In this document: positions 16,960 to 26,044 of the stretch, piece after piece
Numbering within the stretch: the stretch's first letter is position 1
Layout: every line of letters begins with the position of its first letter
Source of the DNA: Anaerolineae bacterium
Lineage (GTDB): Bacteria > Chloroflexota > Anaerolineae > Anaerolineales > RBG-16-64-43
DNA length: 64,000 nucleotides
Assembly: GCA_003141675.1 (NCBI GenBank)
Contig: PLND01000040.1
Span: forward strand, 22,200-86,199
Direction: 5' to 3'
The notes under the pieces: generated by a model
Databases searched by the model: none
What the model saw: the letters and a program-made list of their open reading frames with translations, nothing else
What the model was told of the DNA's origin: nothing
Program-made: the position numbers and the translations under genes

Positions 16960-18747
16960 TTACGCCGCCTCCAGAACATAAAATTCCAATTGGTCCCCCG
17001 CCTGGAACTCCTCGAAATCGCGCACGCCCACGCCGCATTCGAATCCCTGGCGGACTTCGCGCACGTCTTCCTTTTCATGGCGCAGGGAAGATACTTCGCC
17101 TTCGAACAAAACCTTCCCATTGCGCAGGACGCGCACCTTGGCGTTGCGCCGCGCTTCCCCCTCGCGCAGATAGCAGCCGGCGATTTTTCCGACGCGCGTG
17201 ATGCTGAAAACCGCGCGAACTTCGGCGTGGCCGATGGTCGTGGCTTTCTTTTCGGGTTCGAGCATCCCTTTCAGGGCCTTGTCGATGTCTTCGGTCAGCC
17301 GGTAGATCACGTCGTACAAGTGCACCGAGACTCCCTCGGTTTCGGCCGTGCGCTGGGCAGAGACGTCCGACTGCACGGCAAATCCGACGACGATCGCGTC
17401 CGATGCCGAGGCCAGCATGATGTCGTTCTCGGTGATATTGCCCGTCTCGGCGTAGAGGATATTCACCTTGAGGTCCTCGGAGCCGAGTTCCTTAAGCGAG
17501 TTAACGATCGGTTCCAGCGAACCCTGGCCGTCGGCTTTGATGATCAGCTTCAATTCCTTCATCTCGCCGGCCTTGAAGCGCGCGAATACCTGGTCCAGTG
17601 TGAGCGCCTTGGGCGGACCGGCCTGTTGTGCGGTCTTGGAGGCCAGCTTGCGTCCGGCCGTCATGGTGCGCGCTTCGCGTTCGTTCGGCACTACTTCGAA
17701 GATTTCTCCCGCCAGGGGGAGGTCGGCCAGCCCGAGAACGGAGACCGGGCTGGAGGGCCCGGCTTCGGTGATCGGCGCGCCGTGAAAATCGTACATCGCG
17801 CGGATTTTTCCGTGTACTTCGCCGGCCACCAGGGAATCGCCTACGCGCAACGTTCCATTTTGCACCAGCAGCGTCGCGATCGGGCCTTTCGATTTGTCGA
17901 GTTGGGCTTCGATTATGCTGCCGATCAGTGTTCCCGAGGGGTTGGCAAGAATTTTCGTGTTTTCGGCGGTGAGCACTACGGCTTCGAGCAGGTCTTCCAC
18001 GCCGGTCCGTTTCTTGGCCGACACCGGAACCACCATCGTCTCGCCGCCCCAATCGTCCGCAACCAAGCCGAGTTCCGAAAGCTGGTGCTTGACCTTGTCG
18101 GGATTGGCATTAGACTTGTCGATTTTATTCAGCGCCACAACGATCGGTACGCGCGCGGCGCGGGCGTGGGCCAGCGCTTCGCGGGTTTGGGGCATTACCC
18201 CGTCGTCGGCCGCAACGACCAGAATGACGATATCGGTTACCTGGGCGCCGCGGGCGCGCATGGCCGTGAAGGCGGCGTGGCCGGGAGTATCCAGGAAGGT
18301 GATCAGCCGGTTTTTGTGCATCACCTGATAGGCCCCGATGCGCTGGGTGATGCCCCCGGCTTCGCCGGAGGCGACATCGGTGGACCGGATGGCGTCCAGA
18401 AGCGAAGTTTTTCCGTGATCCACGTGGCCCAGGATCGTGACCACCGGCGGACGCGGCTTGAGCAGCGAGGGATCTTCTTTATCGAGGGCCTGTCTCCAGG
18501 CGGGGGCGGTTTCGGCCGGTTCGGACTTGGTCTCTTCGACTTTCTTTTCCGGTTCCGCGTCGAAGCCCATCTCATGGATGATGATGGCCGCGGTGTCGTA
18601 GTCGATCTGTTGGTTGATATTGGCCATTACCCCGTTGGCCATCAATTGCTTGATCAAATCGATCGGGCTGGCTTGGATGCGCTCGGCAAGCGCGCGCACG
18701 GTCAGCGCCGGGGGGAGTTCCACTGTTTTTCGTACGTCATTACCCAT
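16960..18747 (-). CDS. infB: Translation initiation factor IF-2 (short form)
   Basis: 595 residues. An IF2-N domain (about residues 10-65) is followed by a short linker and the GTPase domain, with [12 protein letters not shown] (P loop), [12 protein letters not shown] and later SAKKRTG. Domains II, III and IV complete the protein. It delivers initiator tRNA to the 30S subunit. It is shorter than the 700-900 residues common elsewhere because the long charged N-terminal extension is absent. It is flanked by ylxR and rbfA in the standard order. Confidence 0.97.
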   Translation of the reverse strand: MGNDVRKTVELPPALTVRALAERIQASPIDLIKQLMANGVMANINQQIDYDTAAIIIHEMGFDAEPEKKVEETKSEPAETAPAWRQALDKEDPSLLKPRPPVVTILGHVDHGKTSLLDAIRSTDVASGEAGGITQRIGAYQVMHKNRLITFLDTPGHAAFTAMRARGAQVTDIVILVVAADDGVMPQTREALAHARAARVPIVVALNKIDKSNANPDKVKHQLSELGLVADDWGGETMVVPVSAKKRTGVEDLLEAVVLTAENTKILANPSGTLIGSIIEAQLDKSKGPIATLLVQNGTLRVGDSLVAGEVHGKIRAMYDFHGAPITEAGPSSPVSVLGLADLPLAGEIFEVVPNEREARTMTAGRKLASKTAQQAGPPKALTLDQVFARFKAGEMKELKLIIKADGQGSLEPIVNSLKELGSEDLKVNILYAETGNITENDIMLASASDAIVVGFAVQSDVSAQRTAETEGVSVHLYDVIYRLTEDIDKALKGMLEPEKKATTIGHAEVRAVFSITRVGKIAGCYLREGEARRNAKVRVLRNGKVLFEGEVSSLRHEKEDVREVRQGFECGVGVRDFEEFQAGDQLEFYVLEAA

Positions 18748-18815
18748 CGTGCACCTCCATCCGGAACCGATCTCCCCGGCGCAGCGGAAAGGGCATGCCG
18801 CAGGACCGAATTATT

Positions 18816-19148
18816 TCATGCCGCCCCTCCGGCCTTCGCCTCAGGATCGGATTCCGCGCTTTCCTCCAAGGCGAGGGAGCGCATATGAATTTCCAGCGTT
18901 GCCCGCTCGGAGGGAGTGAATTGTGTTTTCAGCGCGCCCTCCAGCGGGCCGCGCAAGGCCGCCTCCCAACAGGAGCGACGGTCGTGAACATACGCCCCCC
19001 GTCCGGGCGCTTTTCCAGTCGGATCGATCTTCACTCCGTCCGGGGTTCGCGCCACGCGGACCAGCGCTCGTTTGGCCAGCGCCTCCCGGCAACCGATGCA
19101 CATCCGTTGCGGGATGTGTTTGGGTCGAGCCAGCGTTTTGCGGCTCAT
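18816..19148 (-). CDS. rnpM: YlxR/RnpM family RNA-binding protein
   Basis: 110 residues, DUF448 family. The signature is PQRMCIGCREALAK near the N-terminus, followed by LVRVARTPDG and GRGAYVHDRRSCWEAA. The family binds RNA and has been linked to RNase P regulation in Bacillus. It sits between nusA and infB, its invariant place. The RNase P RNA gene itself is in this window at 40.2 kb. Confidence 0.92.
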   Translation of the reverse strand: MSRKTLARPKHIPQRMCIGCREALAKRALVRVARTPDGVKIDPTGKAPGRGAYVHDRRSCWEAALRGPLEGALKTQFTPSERATLEIHMRSLALEESAESDPEAKAGGAA

Positions 19149-19194
19149 CGCTCCAGTCCGGAATTTTGAAACCTATTGCCCGAGAAATCGCGGA

Positions 19195-21051
19195 TCACAC
19201 GCTTTCCCCTGAACCGTCTTCCACCCAATCTTTGGTCCGGCCGGGTTTGCGCTTGCGACGGGCAACCGTCAAACCGGTCTCGGGATCCAATTCAATGACC
19301 GCCTTGAGTTTGCCTTTCTTTTTCTTCTTCGCGCTCGCTCCTTCGTCCTCTTCCTCGGCCTCTTCCTCCCCTTCCACCACGGGGGCGGGTTCGATCACTC
19401 CCACGATTTCGCCCGCAACCGGTTCGGCGACCGCGGCGGCTTCCTGCCCTTCGGGGAGCGCTCCCTCGGCGGCCGGTTGTGCCAGGGCCGCGGCGGCTTT
19501 TTCCAGCGCGGCTTCGGCGGCTGCCTGTTCGGCTTCCGCCTTCTCATCGGCCCGCAAATTGAGGATGGCGCTTTCCAATGTTTCCTTGAATTTTTCAAAA
19601 TTCCGCGCGCCGACTTCCGGTAGCGTGAGGATCGAATCCGGATCAACCATGGAGCGTTCGTAGGATTGCCCGATGGATTCCAATCCCGCCCCGACGAGCG
19701 CCTGTTGGAGCGGTTCGCCCAGCCCCAGCGTGTCGAGCGGGCGGGTGTACGCCGCCTTCGGAATGTTCTTGCGGATTTCCGCCAGACGCCGGGTTTGGGC
19801 TTTGCGCCGGCCTTCGCGCTGTTCGGCGAGGGTCCGCTCCACCATGGTGACGAATTGGGTCATGGCGTTGTAATCTTCCGGGGGGAGCGGTTTGCCTTCC
19901 GCCTTGCGGGCCAGGGCGTCCTGCACCTGGGTAATGAGCGGCTGCTGAGCTTCGGCAAATGCGGCGAGGATTTCCTCTTTCCCGATTTTTTGCACGGCGT
20001 CGGCTGCGGCTTCGGCCACGCTCTTGATATCCACCCGCCAGCTGGTGAGCTTGGCCGCCAGGCGCGCGTTGACGCCTTCACGGCCGATCGCCAGGCTGAG
20101 CTGGTCTTCGGATACCACCACCAGCGCCGTTCGTCCGCGCACCGGATCGTCGTCCAGGTAAACTCCCGAGACGCGCGCCGGGCTGAGTGCCTTGGCGATA
20201 AAGGATGCCGGATCCGGATTCCATTCGATGACGTCGATCTTCTCGTCGTGCAATTCGCGCACGATGGCTTGAATCCGTCCGCCGCGCATCCCCACGCAGG
20301 CACCGACCGGGTCGAGGTTGGGCTGCATCGCCGCCACGGCCACCTTGGAACGCAATCCCGGCTCGCGGGCGATCCCTTTGATCTCCACCATACCCTGGTA
20401 GATTTCCGGAACCTCCGCTTCCAGCAGGCGCCGCAGCATATTGCGGTCGGCGCGCGAGAGGACGATCTGCGGTCCGCGGCTGGTCTTGGCCACATCCATC
20501 AGCACCGCGCGGATTCGATCGCGCGGTTTATAGCGTTCGGTGGGGAGCTGTTCGCGCTTGGGGAGGGTGGCTTCGGCGCGGCCCAGGCTGACGGTGATCC
20601 CGGCGGCCCCGATGGATTGCACGGTTCCGTGGACGATCTCGCCTTTGCGGGCCGACCATTCCTCGAACAGCTTTTCGCGCTCGGAATCGCGCAGTTTCTG
20701 GTGGATTTGCTGTTTGGCGGCCTGTGTGGCGATCCGCCCGAAGTCTTCCGGCGTGCTGTCGATGAGGATTAAATCCCCAAGCTGCGCCTTCGGATTGACT
20801 TTCTGGGCGTCGGTCAGCGCCACCTCGGTGCGCTCATCGACGACGTCGTCGACCACTTCCTTCTCGACCAGGATCTGAATCGTCCCTTTGGTCAGGTCGA
20901 CCACGGCTTCCACTTGCTGGGCGGTGGAGGCGTTGACGGCTTTGCGATAGGCGTTGACCATCGCCGCCTGAACAACCTCCAGCACCGATTCGCGCGGCAG
21001 TCCGTAATGCTCCAGCACTTCGTTGAAGGCAAGTGCAAACTCGTTTCTCAT
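19195..21051 (-). CDS. nusA: Transcription termination/antitermination factor NusA
   Basis: 618 residues. The N-terminal polymerase-binding domain (from [17 protein letters not shown]) is followed by S1 and two KH domains ([12 protein letters not shown]-like and [15 protein letters not shown]), then a C-terminal helical region. The last roughly 110 residues are rich in Glu, Ala and Lys, with a KKKKKGKLK stretch that most NusA proteins lack. It is the first gene of the translation cluster. rimP, which usually precedes nusA, is not here; trxA occupies that place. A hairpin with T-rich flank separates the two. Confidence 0.96.
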   Translation of the reverse strand: MRNEFALAFNEVLEHYGLPRESVLEVVQAAMVNAYRKAVNASTAQQVEAVVDLTKGTIQILVEKEVVDDVVDERTEVALTDAQKVNPKAQLGDLILIDSTPEDFGRIATQAAKQQIHQKLRDSEREKLFEEWSARKGEIVHGTVQSIGAAGITVSLGRAEATLPKREQLPTERYKPRDRIRAVLMDVAKTSRGPQIVLSRADRNMLRRLLEAEVPEIYQGMVEIKGIAREPGLRSKVAVAAMQPNLDPVGACVGMRGGRIQAIVRELHDEKIDVIEWNPDPASFIAKALSPARVSGVYLDDDPVRGRTALVVVSEDQLSLAIGREGVNARLAAKLTSWRVDIKSVAEAAADAVQKIGKEEILAAFAEAQQPLITQVQDALARKAEGKPLPPEDYNAMTQFVTMVERTLAEQREGRRKAQTRRLAEIRKNIPKAAYTRPLDTLGLGEPLQQALVGAGLESIGQSYERSMVDPDSILTLPEVGARNFEKFKETLESAILNLRADEKAEAEQAAAEAALEKAAAALAQPAAEGALPEGQEAAAVAEPVAGEIVGVIEPAPVVEGEEEAEEEDEGASAKKKKKGKLKAVIELDPETGLTVARRKRKPGRTKDWVEDGSGESV

Positions 21052-21097
21052 GTCGCAGCTTTACTCCATGGAGAGGTTGACCTCTGCCAGATACAAA

Positions 21098-21125
21098 GAA
21101 AAGTGGGGGTTGCCCACTTTTCCGA
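21098..21125 (-). terminator. Intrinsic terminator after trxA, before nusA
   Basis: Read on the minus strand, AAAAGTGGG and CCCACTTTT face each other across a short CAACC loop and run into CTTTGTAT. The stem lies between the trxA stop and the nusA start, so it likely ends trxA transcripts or attenuates read-through into nusA. Confidence 0.6.
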
Positions 21126-21161
21126 AAACAATAACCAATTCAACAATCCGGAATTATCTTA

Positions 21162-21533
21162 TCACGAGCCGCCGGGAGTGGCAAGACCGGAGGCTGGGGC
21201 GGCGATTTGATCGAGAAAATCCTGTACCGACGCCTTCAAACGGGCTTCCGGCAGGGCCCCGACGATGCGGTTGACGATTTGCCCCTGGTGGACCAGGAGC
21301 AGGGTGGGAATTCCCTGTACTCCGTATTGCTGGGCGAATATCGGATTCTCATCCACGTCGACTTTGGCCACGATCAGCCGGTCGGAATATTCCATGGCGA
21401 TCCGATCGAGCGTGGGGGCGATCGCCCGGCATGGTGCGCACCAAGTCGCCCAAAAATCGACGACGACCGGCAGGGCGGATTTTAGGATCTTGGCTTCAAA
21501 ATCGGCATCGGTGACGTGAATGGGATCGCTCAT
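21162..21533 (-). CDS. trxA: Thioredoxin
   Basis: 123 residues with the redox motif WCAPC (C32 and C35), where most thioredoxins have WCGPC. The cis-Pro motif GIPTLLL is present. It reduces protein disulfides in the cytoplasm; no signal peptide or membrane segment is seen. The Ala in the motif may shift the redox potential a little. It sits upstream of nusA on the same strand, behind its own terminator. Confidence 0.94.
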   Translation of the reverse strand: MSDPIHVTDADFEAKILKSALPVVVDFWATWCAPCRAIAPTLDRIAMEYSDRLIVAKVDVDENPIFAQQYGVQGIPTLLLVHQGQIVNRIVGALPEARLKASVQDFLDQIAAPASGLATPGGS

Positions 21534-21593
21534 GAAGAATATCTCCTGGATGGGGTTTGTTGCGACTAAAACGGTCCGCGCCGCCCGCCCGGT

Positions 21594-22025
21594 TTAGACC
21601 GGTGCGCCCGCGGGCGGCGGCTTAATTTCATACGAGGTGGTGATTTCCGCGGCGCACCGTATCGTCGCGGCCACCGAACAATATTTTTCCTCCGAAAGAT
21701 GGATCGCCTGCTCGACCGCCGAAGATTGCAGAAGCGCGCCCTGAAACACAAAGTGCATATGAATTTTACGGAACGTCCAGGGAGGTTCTGTTTCCTGAAT
21801 GCCCTCCACGCGTACTTCCATCCGGTCCGGTGGCTGGCGTTTCTTGTTCAGAATCTCGATCAGGTCCACCGAGGCGCAGGAGGCCAGTCCTAGGAGCAGT
21901 AGGTCGGATGGACTTACGCCCGTGCCGGCTTCCCCGTCGGGAGGCTCGATCACGATGGCGTGGCGCGTGCTATCGGTGCCAATAAAGGTCTTCCCATGCA
22001 GCCAATCCAGCCGGATTTCACTCAT
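21594..22025 (-). CDS. OsmC-family protein (second of a tandem pair)
   Basis: About 143 residues. OsmC fold elements are GVSPSDLLLLGLASCASVD with the peroxidatic-type Cys, and EEKYCSVAATI with the second Cys. OsmC/Ohr proteins reduce organic or inorganic peroxides through two Cys. This one is closer to the YhfA-like subgroup, whose substrates are uncertain. The start at 22025 (MSEIRLDW) overlaps the upstream OsmC gene by 8 nt. The adjacent paralogue shares the same architecture, so a local duplication is likely. Confidence 0.88.
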   Translation of the reverse strand: MSEIRLDWLHGKTFIGTDSTRHAIVIEPPDGEAGTGVSPSDLLLLGLASCASVDLIEILNKKRQPPDRMEVRVEGIQETEPPWTFRKIHMHFVFQGALLQSSAVEQAIHLSEEKYCSVAATIRCAAEITTSYEIKPPPAGAPV

Positions 22026-22455
22026 TCGGCGATTTCTCCCCGGAGACGATCCGGAACGACGTCCGCAGGTTGGCGGCCTTGGCGAGCATCCCACCCACCG
22101 AGCAATATTTGTTGATCGAAAGTTCGATCGCGCGTGCCACCGCCTCGTCGGTCAGTTGCGCACCGGACAGCACGTATTCTAATTCGATATCGGTGAACCC
22201 CCGCGGGTGATTTTCTGCTCGCGTACCGCGGGCGTGAATTTCAATTGACTCCGCGGGCTGCCGTTTTTTTTCCAGGATGCTGACAACGTCCATCCCGGTG
22301 CAGCCGGCCAACGCCATAAGCACGAGTTGCATGGGCGAGGGGGCAACGCCCGCGTGCACGGAATCCATCCGGATCGACGCCCCCTGCGGATTCTCGGCTT
22401 CAAATCCGAGTGCGCCCGTCCATCGCGCGTTTATCTCCATGCGATCCTCGGCCAT
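22018..22455 (-). CDS. OsmC-family protein (first of a tandem pair)
   Basis: About 145 residues with the same OsmC pattern as its downstream paralogue: GVAPSPMQLVLMALAGCTGMD and INKYCSVGGML, both Cys present. I start it at ATG 22455 (MAEDR), which has the strong site GGGAGGAA 5 nt upstream; earlier in-frame codons lack one. A TATACT hexamer about 20 nt upstream of the start could be its -10 box. The two proteins share motifs but differ widely elsewhere, so the duplication is old or they divide the work. Confidence 0.88.
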   Translation of the reverse strand: MAEDRMEINARWTGALGFEAENPQGASIRMDSVHAGVAPSPMQLVLMALAGCTGMDVVSILEKKRQPAESIEIHARGTRAENHPRGFTDIELEYVLSGAQLTDEAVARAIELSINKYCSVGGMLAKAANLRTSFRIVSGEKSPNE

Positions 22456-22507
22456 GGATTCCTCCCGCATCTTCGAGTATATCACCGCCGGGGGGGCTTC
22501 GATGCAG

Positions 22508-22513
22508 TATAAT
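22508..22513 (+). promoter_or_regulatory. TATAAT -10 element upstream of scpA
   Basis: A perfect TATAAT lies 56 nt before the scpA ATG in the divergent region with the osmC pair. No convincing -35 hexamer is seen at 16-18 nt, so this is a partial promoter call. Confidence 0.45.
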
Positions 22514-22569
22514 CGCTCTTTAATCCGCCATCACTCCCGCAAATCCGAGTTTATCATCCGAGTTATTCC

Positions 22570-23328
22570 ATGCAGGCGCCAGCTTATACCGTTCAACTCC
22601 CCGTCTTCGAAGGTCCGCTGGATTTACTCCTTCATTTAATTGAACGCGCGGAGCTGGACATCACCCGGGTGGCATTGGCGCAGGTCACCGACCAGTTCCT
22701 GGGCTATCTCCGCGCGATGCAGGAACAGCGCATGGACCTGGCCGCGGCGTTCGTCGTCGTCGCCGCCCGCCTGTTGCAAATTAAAAGTGAGGCCCTGCTG
22801 CCCCGTCCGCCCGAACGCGAGGCAGGCGAGGAAGATCCGGGCGACGCACTGGCGCGCCAGCTTCGGCTCTACAAACAATTCAAGGATGTCGCGCTGTTGC
22901 TGCACCAGCGCGAGGAGGCCGGGTTGCGCACTTTCCTGCGCCTGGCGCCTCCTCCCAAGGTGCCTCCCCGCCTGGATTGGAGCCGCCTCTCGCTTGCGGC
23001 GCTGAAGCAGGCGGCACAGGATGCGCTTGCCGTTCGGCCGGAGCCTCCCCAGCTTGGGACGATGGTCGCTCCGCCAAAAGTGACCATCCGCGATCAGATC
23101 CGCCGTATCGTCCAATGCATCCGCGGAGATGGGCGCGCGGTTTTCTCGCGGATGATGCGCGGCGTGGAGACCCGCATCGAAGTGGTGGTGGCCTTCCTGG
23201 CGATGCTCGAGCTGGTCAAACGCCGGCAGGTGATCGCCAGGCAAACCGACTTGTTCGGCGAAATCGAAATCGTTCCAACCGAGCAATTCACCGACCAGAC
23301 CGATTTCGAACTCGAATTCGGCGAATGA
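22570..23328 (+). CDS. scpA: Segregation and condensation protein A (kleisin)
   Basis: 252 residues. N-terminal kleisin motif FEGPLDLLLHLIERAELDI, then VVVAARLLQIKSEALLP, and a C-terminal winged-helix region ending in FLAMLELVKRRQV. ScpA bridges SMC heads and, with ScpB, forms the bacterial condensin. scpB is not next to it here, although the two are often adjacent. Its stop overlaps the mutL start by ATGA. Confidence 0.93.
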   Translation: MQAPAYTVQLPVFEGPLDLLLHLIERAELDITRVALAQVTDQFLGYLRAMQEQRMDLAAAFVVVAARLLQIKSEALLPRPPEREAGEEDPGDALARQLRLYKQFKDVALLLHQREEAGLRTFLRLAPPPKVPPRLDWSRLSLAALKQAAQDALAVRPEPPQLGTMVAPPKVTIRDQIRRIVQCIRGDGRAVFSRMMRGVETRIEVVVAFLAMLELVKRRQVIARQTDLFGEIEIVPTEQFTDQTDFELEFGE

Positions 23329-25064
23329 CGATGGGTATCCGCGTTCTTTCCCCGGAGATCGCCTCGCAGATTGCCGCCGGCGAAGTGGTGGAACGCCCGG
23401 CTTCGGTCGTCAAGGAATTGGTGGAAAATTCCCTCGACGCGCACGCGCGCAATATTTTCATCGAAACGGAAGACGGCGGATGCCGGAAAATTTCCGTCGC
23501 CGACGACGGGGACGGGATCGATCCGGCCGAAATCGGGCTCGCCGTGGAGCGGCATGCTACAAGCAAACTGGCCGCTCTGGGGGATTTGGATTCCCTGCGC
23601 ACGCTCGGCTTCCGCGGAGAAGCGCTGGCTTCCATCGCCGCTGTGGCGCGCTTAACGCTGACGAGCCGGGCGCGGGCTCAGCCGCACGGAATGCGCCTGA
23701 CGGCGGAAGACGGACGCGTCGAGGCGCCCACGCCGATCGGCGCTCCGCAGGGAACCGTGGTTACCGTGGAGGATCTATTCTTCAATGTTCCCGCCCGGCG
23801 GAAGTTCCTCAAGACCCAAACTGCGGAACGGCGCCAGATCGATTCGCTCGTCTCGCGTTACGCCTTGGCCTATCCCGAAGTCCGCTTCCGGCTTTCGCAG
23901 GAGGGGCGCGAAACGCTGGCCGGCAATGGAAACGGCAACCGGCGCGAAGTGCTGGCTGCTGTGTTCGGATTAGATGCGGCCGAACGCATGATCGACCTTT
24001 CGGCAGCTTTGATCGAGGGGCCGGTGCATGTGAGCGGTTACGTCAGCCCGGTCGACCTCTCGCGGTCCAACCGCAAGGATATCCTGCTCTTCATCAACGG
24101 ACGCTCGATCGCGGATCCGGCGCTGACCACCGCCGTGGTGCAGGCCTATCACACGCTGCTCATGGTCGGCCGCTTTCCATTCGGAGCGATCTTCGTGGAA
24201 ATGGCGCCGGATGAATTGGACGTCAACGTGCATCCGGCCAAAGCGGAAGTGCGTTTCCGTGAACCGTCGGCCGTTTTCTCTGCGCTCCAGCGCGCCGTCC
24301 GGCAGGCGTTGAAAGCGAGTCCAACCGTTTCGGGTGTACGGGCCTGGGAGGAGATCGCGCGTCCGGGTCAAACCATGAGCCGGATCTTGCCGCCCGAACC
24401 GGGATGGATGCTGGATCACGAGCCCGGCATTCCGGCCCAAGACGCTGCCGCATCGATCCCCCAAACGTCGCCGATCGGCGGCGCGGAACGGATTCCCCTG
24501 TTGCGCGCCGTCGGCCAGATCGGAGCAGCCTACCTGGTGGCCGAAGGGCCGGACGGTTTGTATCTGATCGACCAGCACGCGGCCCACGAGCGGGTGCTTT
24601 TTGAAGCGATGCGGCGCGAACAACCGGGTATGCATATTTCCCAGCGGCTGCTCTCGCCGGAGGTTGTGGAACTGTCGACGGCTCAGGCCTCGGCGCTGGA
24701 GGGGCAGTTGGATCTTCTGGCGCAAATTGGATTCGATGTGGAGCCGTTCGGCGGTTCGGCGTTCCGCATGCGTGCCATCCCACAAGTGCTTGGTGCGCTG
24801 AAGCCGGAGGACGCGTTGCTTGCGGCGGTGGAGGATTTCGAGGAAGATGAGACGCCCCTGGCGGCGGAGGCGGAAGCGCGTCTGATCGCCCGCGTTTGCA
24901 AACGCGCCGCGGTCAAGGCGGGCCAGACTCTCGGGCCCGAGGAGCAAACGGCGCTGATCCGTGCGTTGGAACAATGCTCCTCGCCACGCACCTGTCCGCA
25001 CGGGCGCCCGACGATGATTCACTTGCCAATGGATCTGTTGGCCAGACGGTTCGGGAGAAAGTGA
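23325..25064 (+). CDS. mutL: DNA mismatch repair protein MutL (endonuclease type)
   Basis: About 579 residues. The N-terminal GHKL ATPase has IAAGEVVERPASVVKELVEN, DDGDGI, GFRGEALASI and the later NGR motif. The C-terminal half carries the endonuclease motif DQHAAHERVLFE (D416 onward), then CKRAAVKAGQ and CPHGRP, as in MutL proteins that nick DNA in organisms without MutH. The start overlaps the scpA stop (ATGA); a second ATG two codons on is also possible. mutS is not in the window. Coupling of a chromosome-segregation gene to a repair gene is uncommon. Confidence 0.95.
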   Translation: MTMGIRVLSPEIASQIAAGEVVERPASVVKELVENSLDAHARNIFIETEDGGCRKISVADDGDGIDPAEIGLAVERHATSKLAALGDLDSLRTLGFRGEALASIAAVARLTLTSRARAQPHGMRLTAEDGRVEAPTPIGAPQGTVVTVEDLFFNVPARRKFLKTQTAERRQIDSLVSRYALAYPEVRFRLSQEGRETLAGNGNGNRREVLAAVFGLDAAERMIDLSAALIEGPVHVSGYVSPVDLSRSNRKDILLFINGRSIADPALTTAVVQAYHTLLMVGRFPFGAIFVEMAPDELDVNVHPAKAEVRFREPSAVFSALQRAVRQALKASPTVSGVRAWEEIARPGQTMSRILPPEPGWMLDHEPGIPAQDAAASIPQTSPIGGAERIPLLRAVGQIGAAYLVAEGPDGLYLIDQHAAHERVLFEAMRREQPGMHISQRLLSPEVVELSTAQASALEGQLDLLAQIGFDVEPFGGSAFRMRAIPQVLGALKPEDALLAAVEDFEEDETPLAAEAEARLIARVCKRAAVKAGQTLGPEEQTALIRALEQCSSPRTCPHGRPTMIHLPMDLLARRFGRK

Positions 25065-25071
25065 GGCGGTC

Positions 25072-25974
25072 ATGGCGGCCGAAACACGTGTAATCGTCGG
25101 AATTGGAGAGGTACTTTGGGACGTGCTGCCTTCGGGCAAAGTGCTGGGCGGCGCGCCGGCGAATTTTATTTACCACACGCGAGAAATCGGTGGTGGGGAT
25201 ATGCAACCGCTACTGGTTTCCTGCGTCGGGAAGGATTCCCCTGGGAAAGAAATCCTTGAGCGTTGGAACGATCTATCTCTGAGCCGTGAATTTATTTCCG
25301 CTGACAAGATCCACCCGACCGGCGCAGTTACTGTGACGATTGATTCGCAGGGGAAGCCGGGTTACGCCATCGGGGAAAATGTCGCGTGGGATTTCCTACC
25401 GGAGAACCCGCAATTGCGCGAACTGGCTGCGACGACCGACGCGGTATGTTTCGGCACGCTGGCCCAGCGCGCGCCGGCGTCACGGAAAACCATCCAGGAT
25501 TTTCTACGCCAGGTTGGATCCGAAGCTTTGCGCATTCTGGATCTCAACCTGCGCGCTCCTTTCTTCTCCAGGAGCGTCATCGAAGAATCGCTTTCTCTTG
25601 CGAACATTCTGAAAGTGAACGATGAGGAAATCCGCGTCCTGGCCGGAATGTTTTCGATCGCCGGCGAGGAAGAGACCATAGCGGCGGAACTGATGCGCCG
25701 CTATCCGCTGCGGTGGATCGTGCTCACCAAGGGGGAGAAGGGGAGCGTGCTCTATGGCGCGGGCCGGAAGTTTATCCACGGAGGATACCCGGTGAAGATG
25801 GTGGATTCCATCGGGGCGGGGGATGCTTTTGCAGCCGCGATCGCCGTCGGGATGTTGCGCAACGTCAACGCGGAAGGTCTCAACGATTGCGCCAATCGGT
25901 TGGCATCGTTTGTGTGTACTTGTGCGGGGACTATGCCAGCCATTCCGGAAGAAATAAAAATGATGTTTCGATAA
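25072..25974 (+). CDS. PfkB-family carbohydrate kinase (fructokinase-like)
   Basis: 300 residues of the ribokinase/PfkB fold. GEVLWDVLPSG and LGGAPANF form the N-terminal signature, and DSIGAGDAFAAA is the C-terminal signature with the catalytic Asp. The N-terminal pattern matches fructokinases, but the substrate is not certain. The start has GAGGCGG upstream and lies 8 nt after mutL, so it is probably co-transcribed. Confidence 0.85.
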   Translation: MAAETRVIVGIGEVLWDVLPSGKVLGGAPANFIYHTREIGGGDMQPLLVSCVGKDSPGKEILERWNDLSLSREFISADKIHPTGAVTVTIDSQGKPGYAIGENVAWDFLPENPQLRELAATTDAVCFGTLAQRAPASRKTIQDFLRQVGSEALRILDLNLRAPFFSRSVIEESLSLANILKVNDEEIRVLAGMFSIAGEEETIAAELMRRYPLRWIVLTKGEKGSVLYGAGRKFIHGGYPVKMVDSIGAGDAFAAAIAVGMLRNVNAEGLNDCANRLASFVCTCAGTMPAIPEEIKMMFR

Positions 25975-25983
25975 TCGCTTGAA

Positions 25984-26006
25984 GGGGCGCGGCATACTGC
26001 GCCCCC
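25984..26006. repeat. REP-like palindrome just upstream of the transposase gene
   Basis: GGGGCGC and GCGCCCC face each other across 8 nt (GGCATACT), about 40 nt before the start of the REP-associated transposase. It is a close variant of the palindrome inside that gene, sharing the GGGGCGC...GCGCCCC arms. Confidence 0.7.
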
Positions 26007-26044
26007 ACATTCTGTGAGAAAGCAACATTCTACAAGGGGGAACG

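Noticed and set aside
16861-18888. Long antisense open frame of 675 codons over infB
   Set aside because: It is opposite a certain infB gene, has no ribosome site, and is rich in Arg, Gly and His as expected from an antisense shadow in GC-rich DNA.
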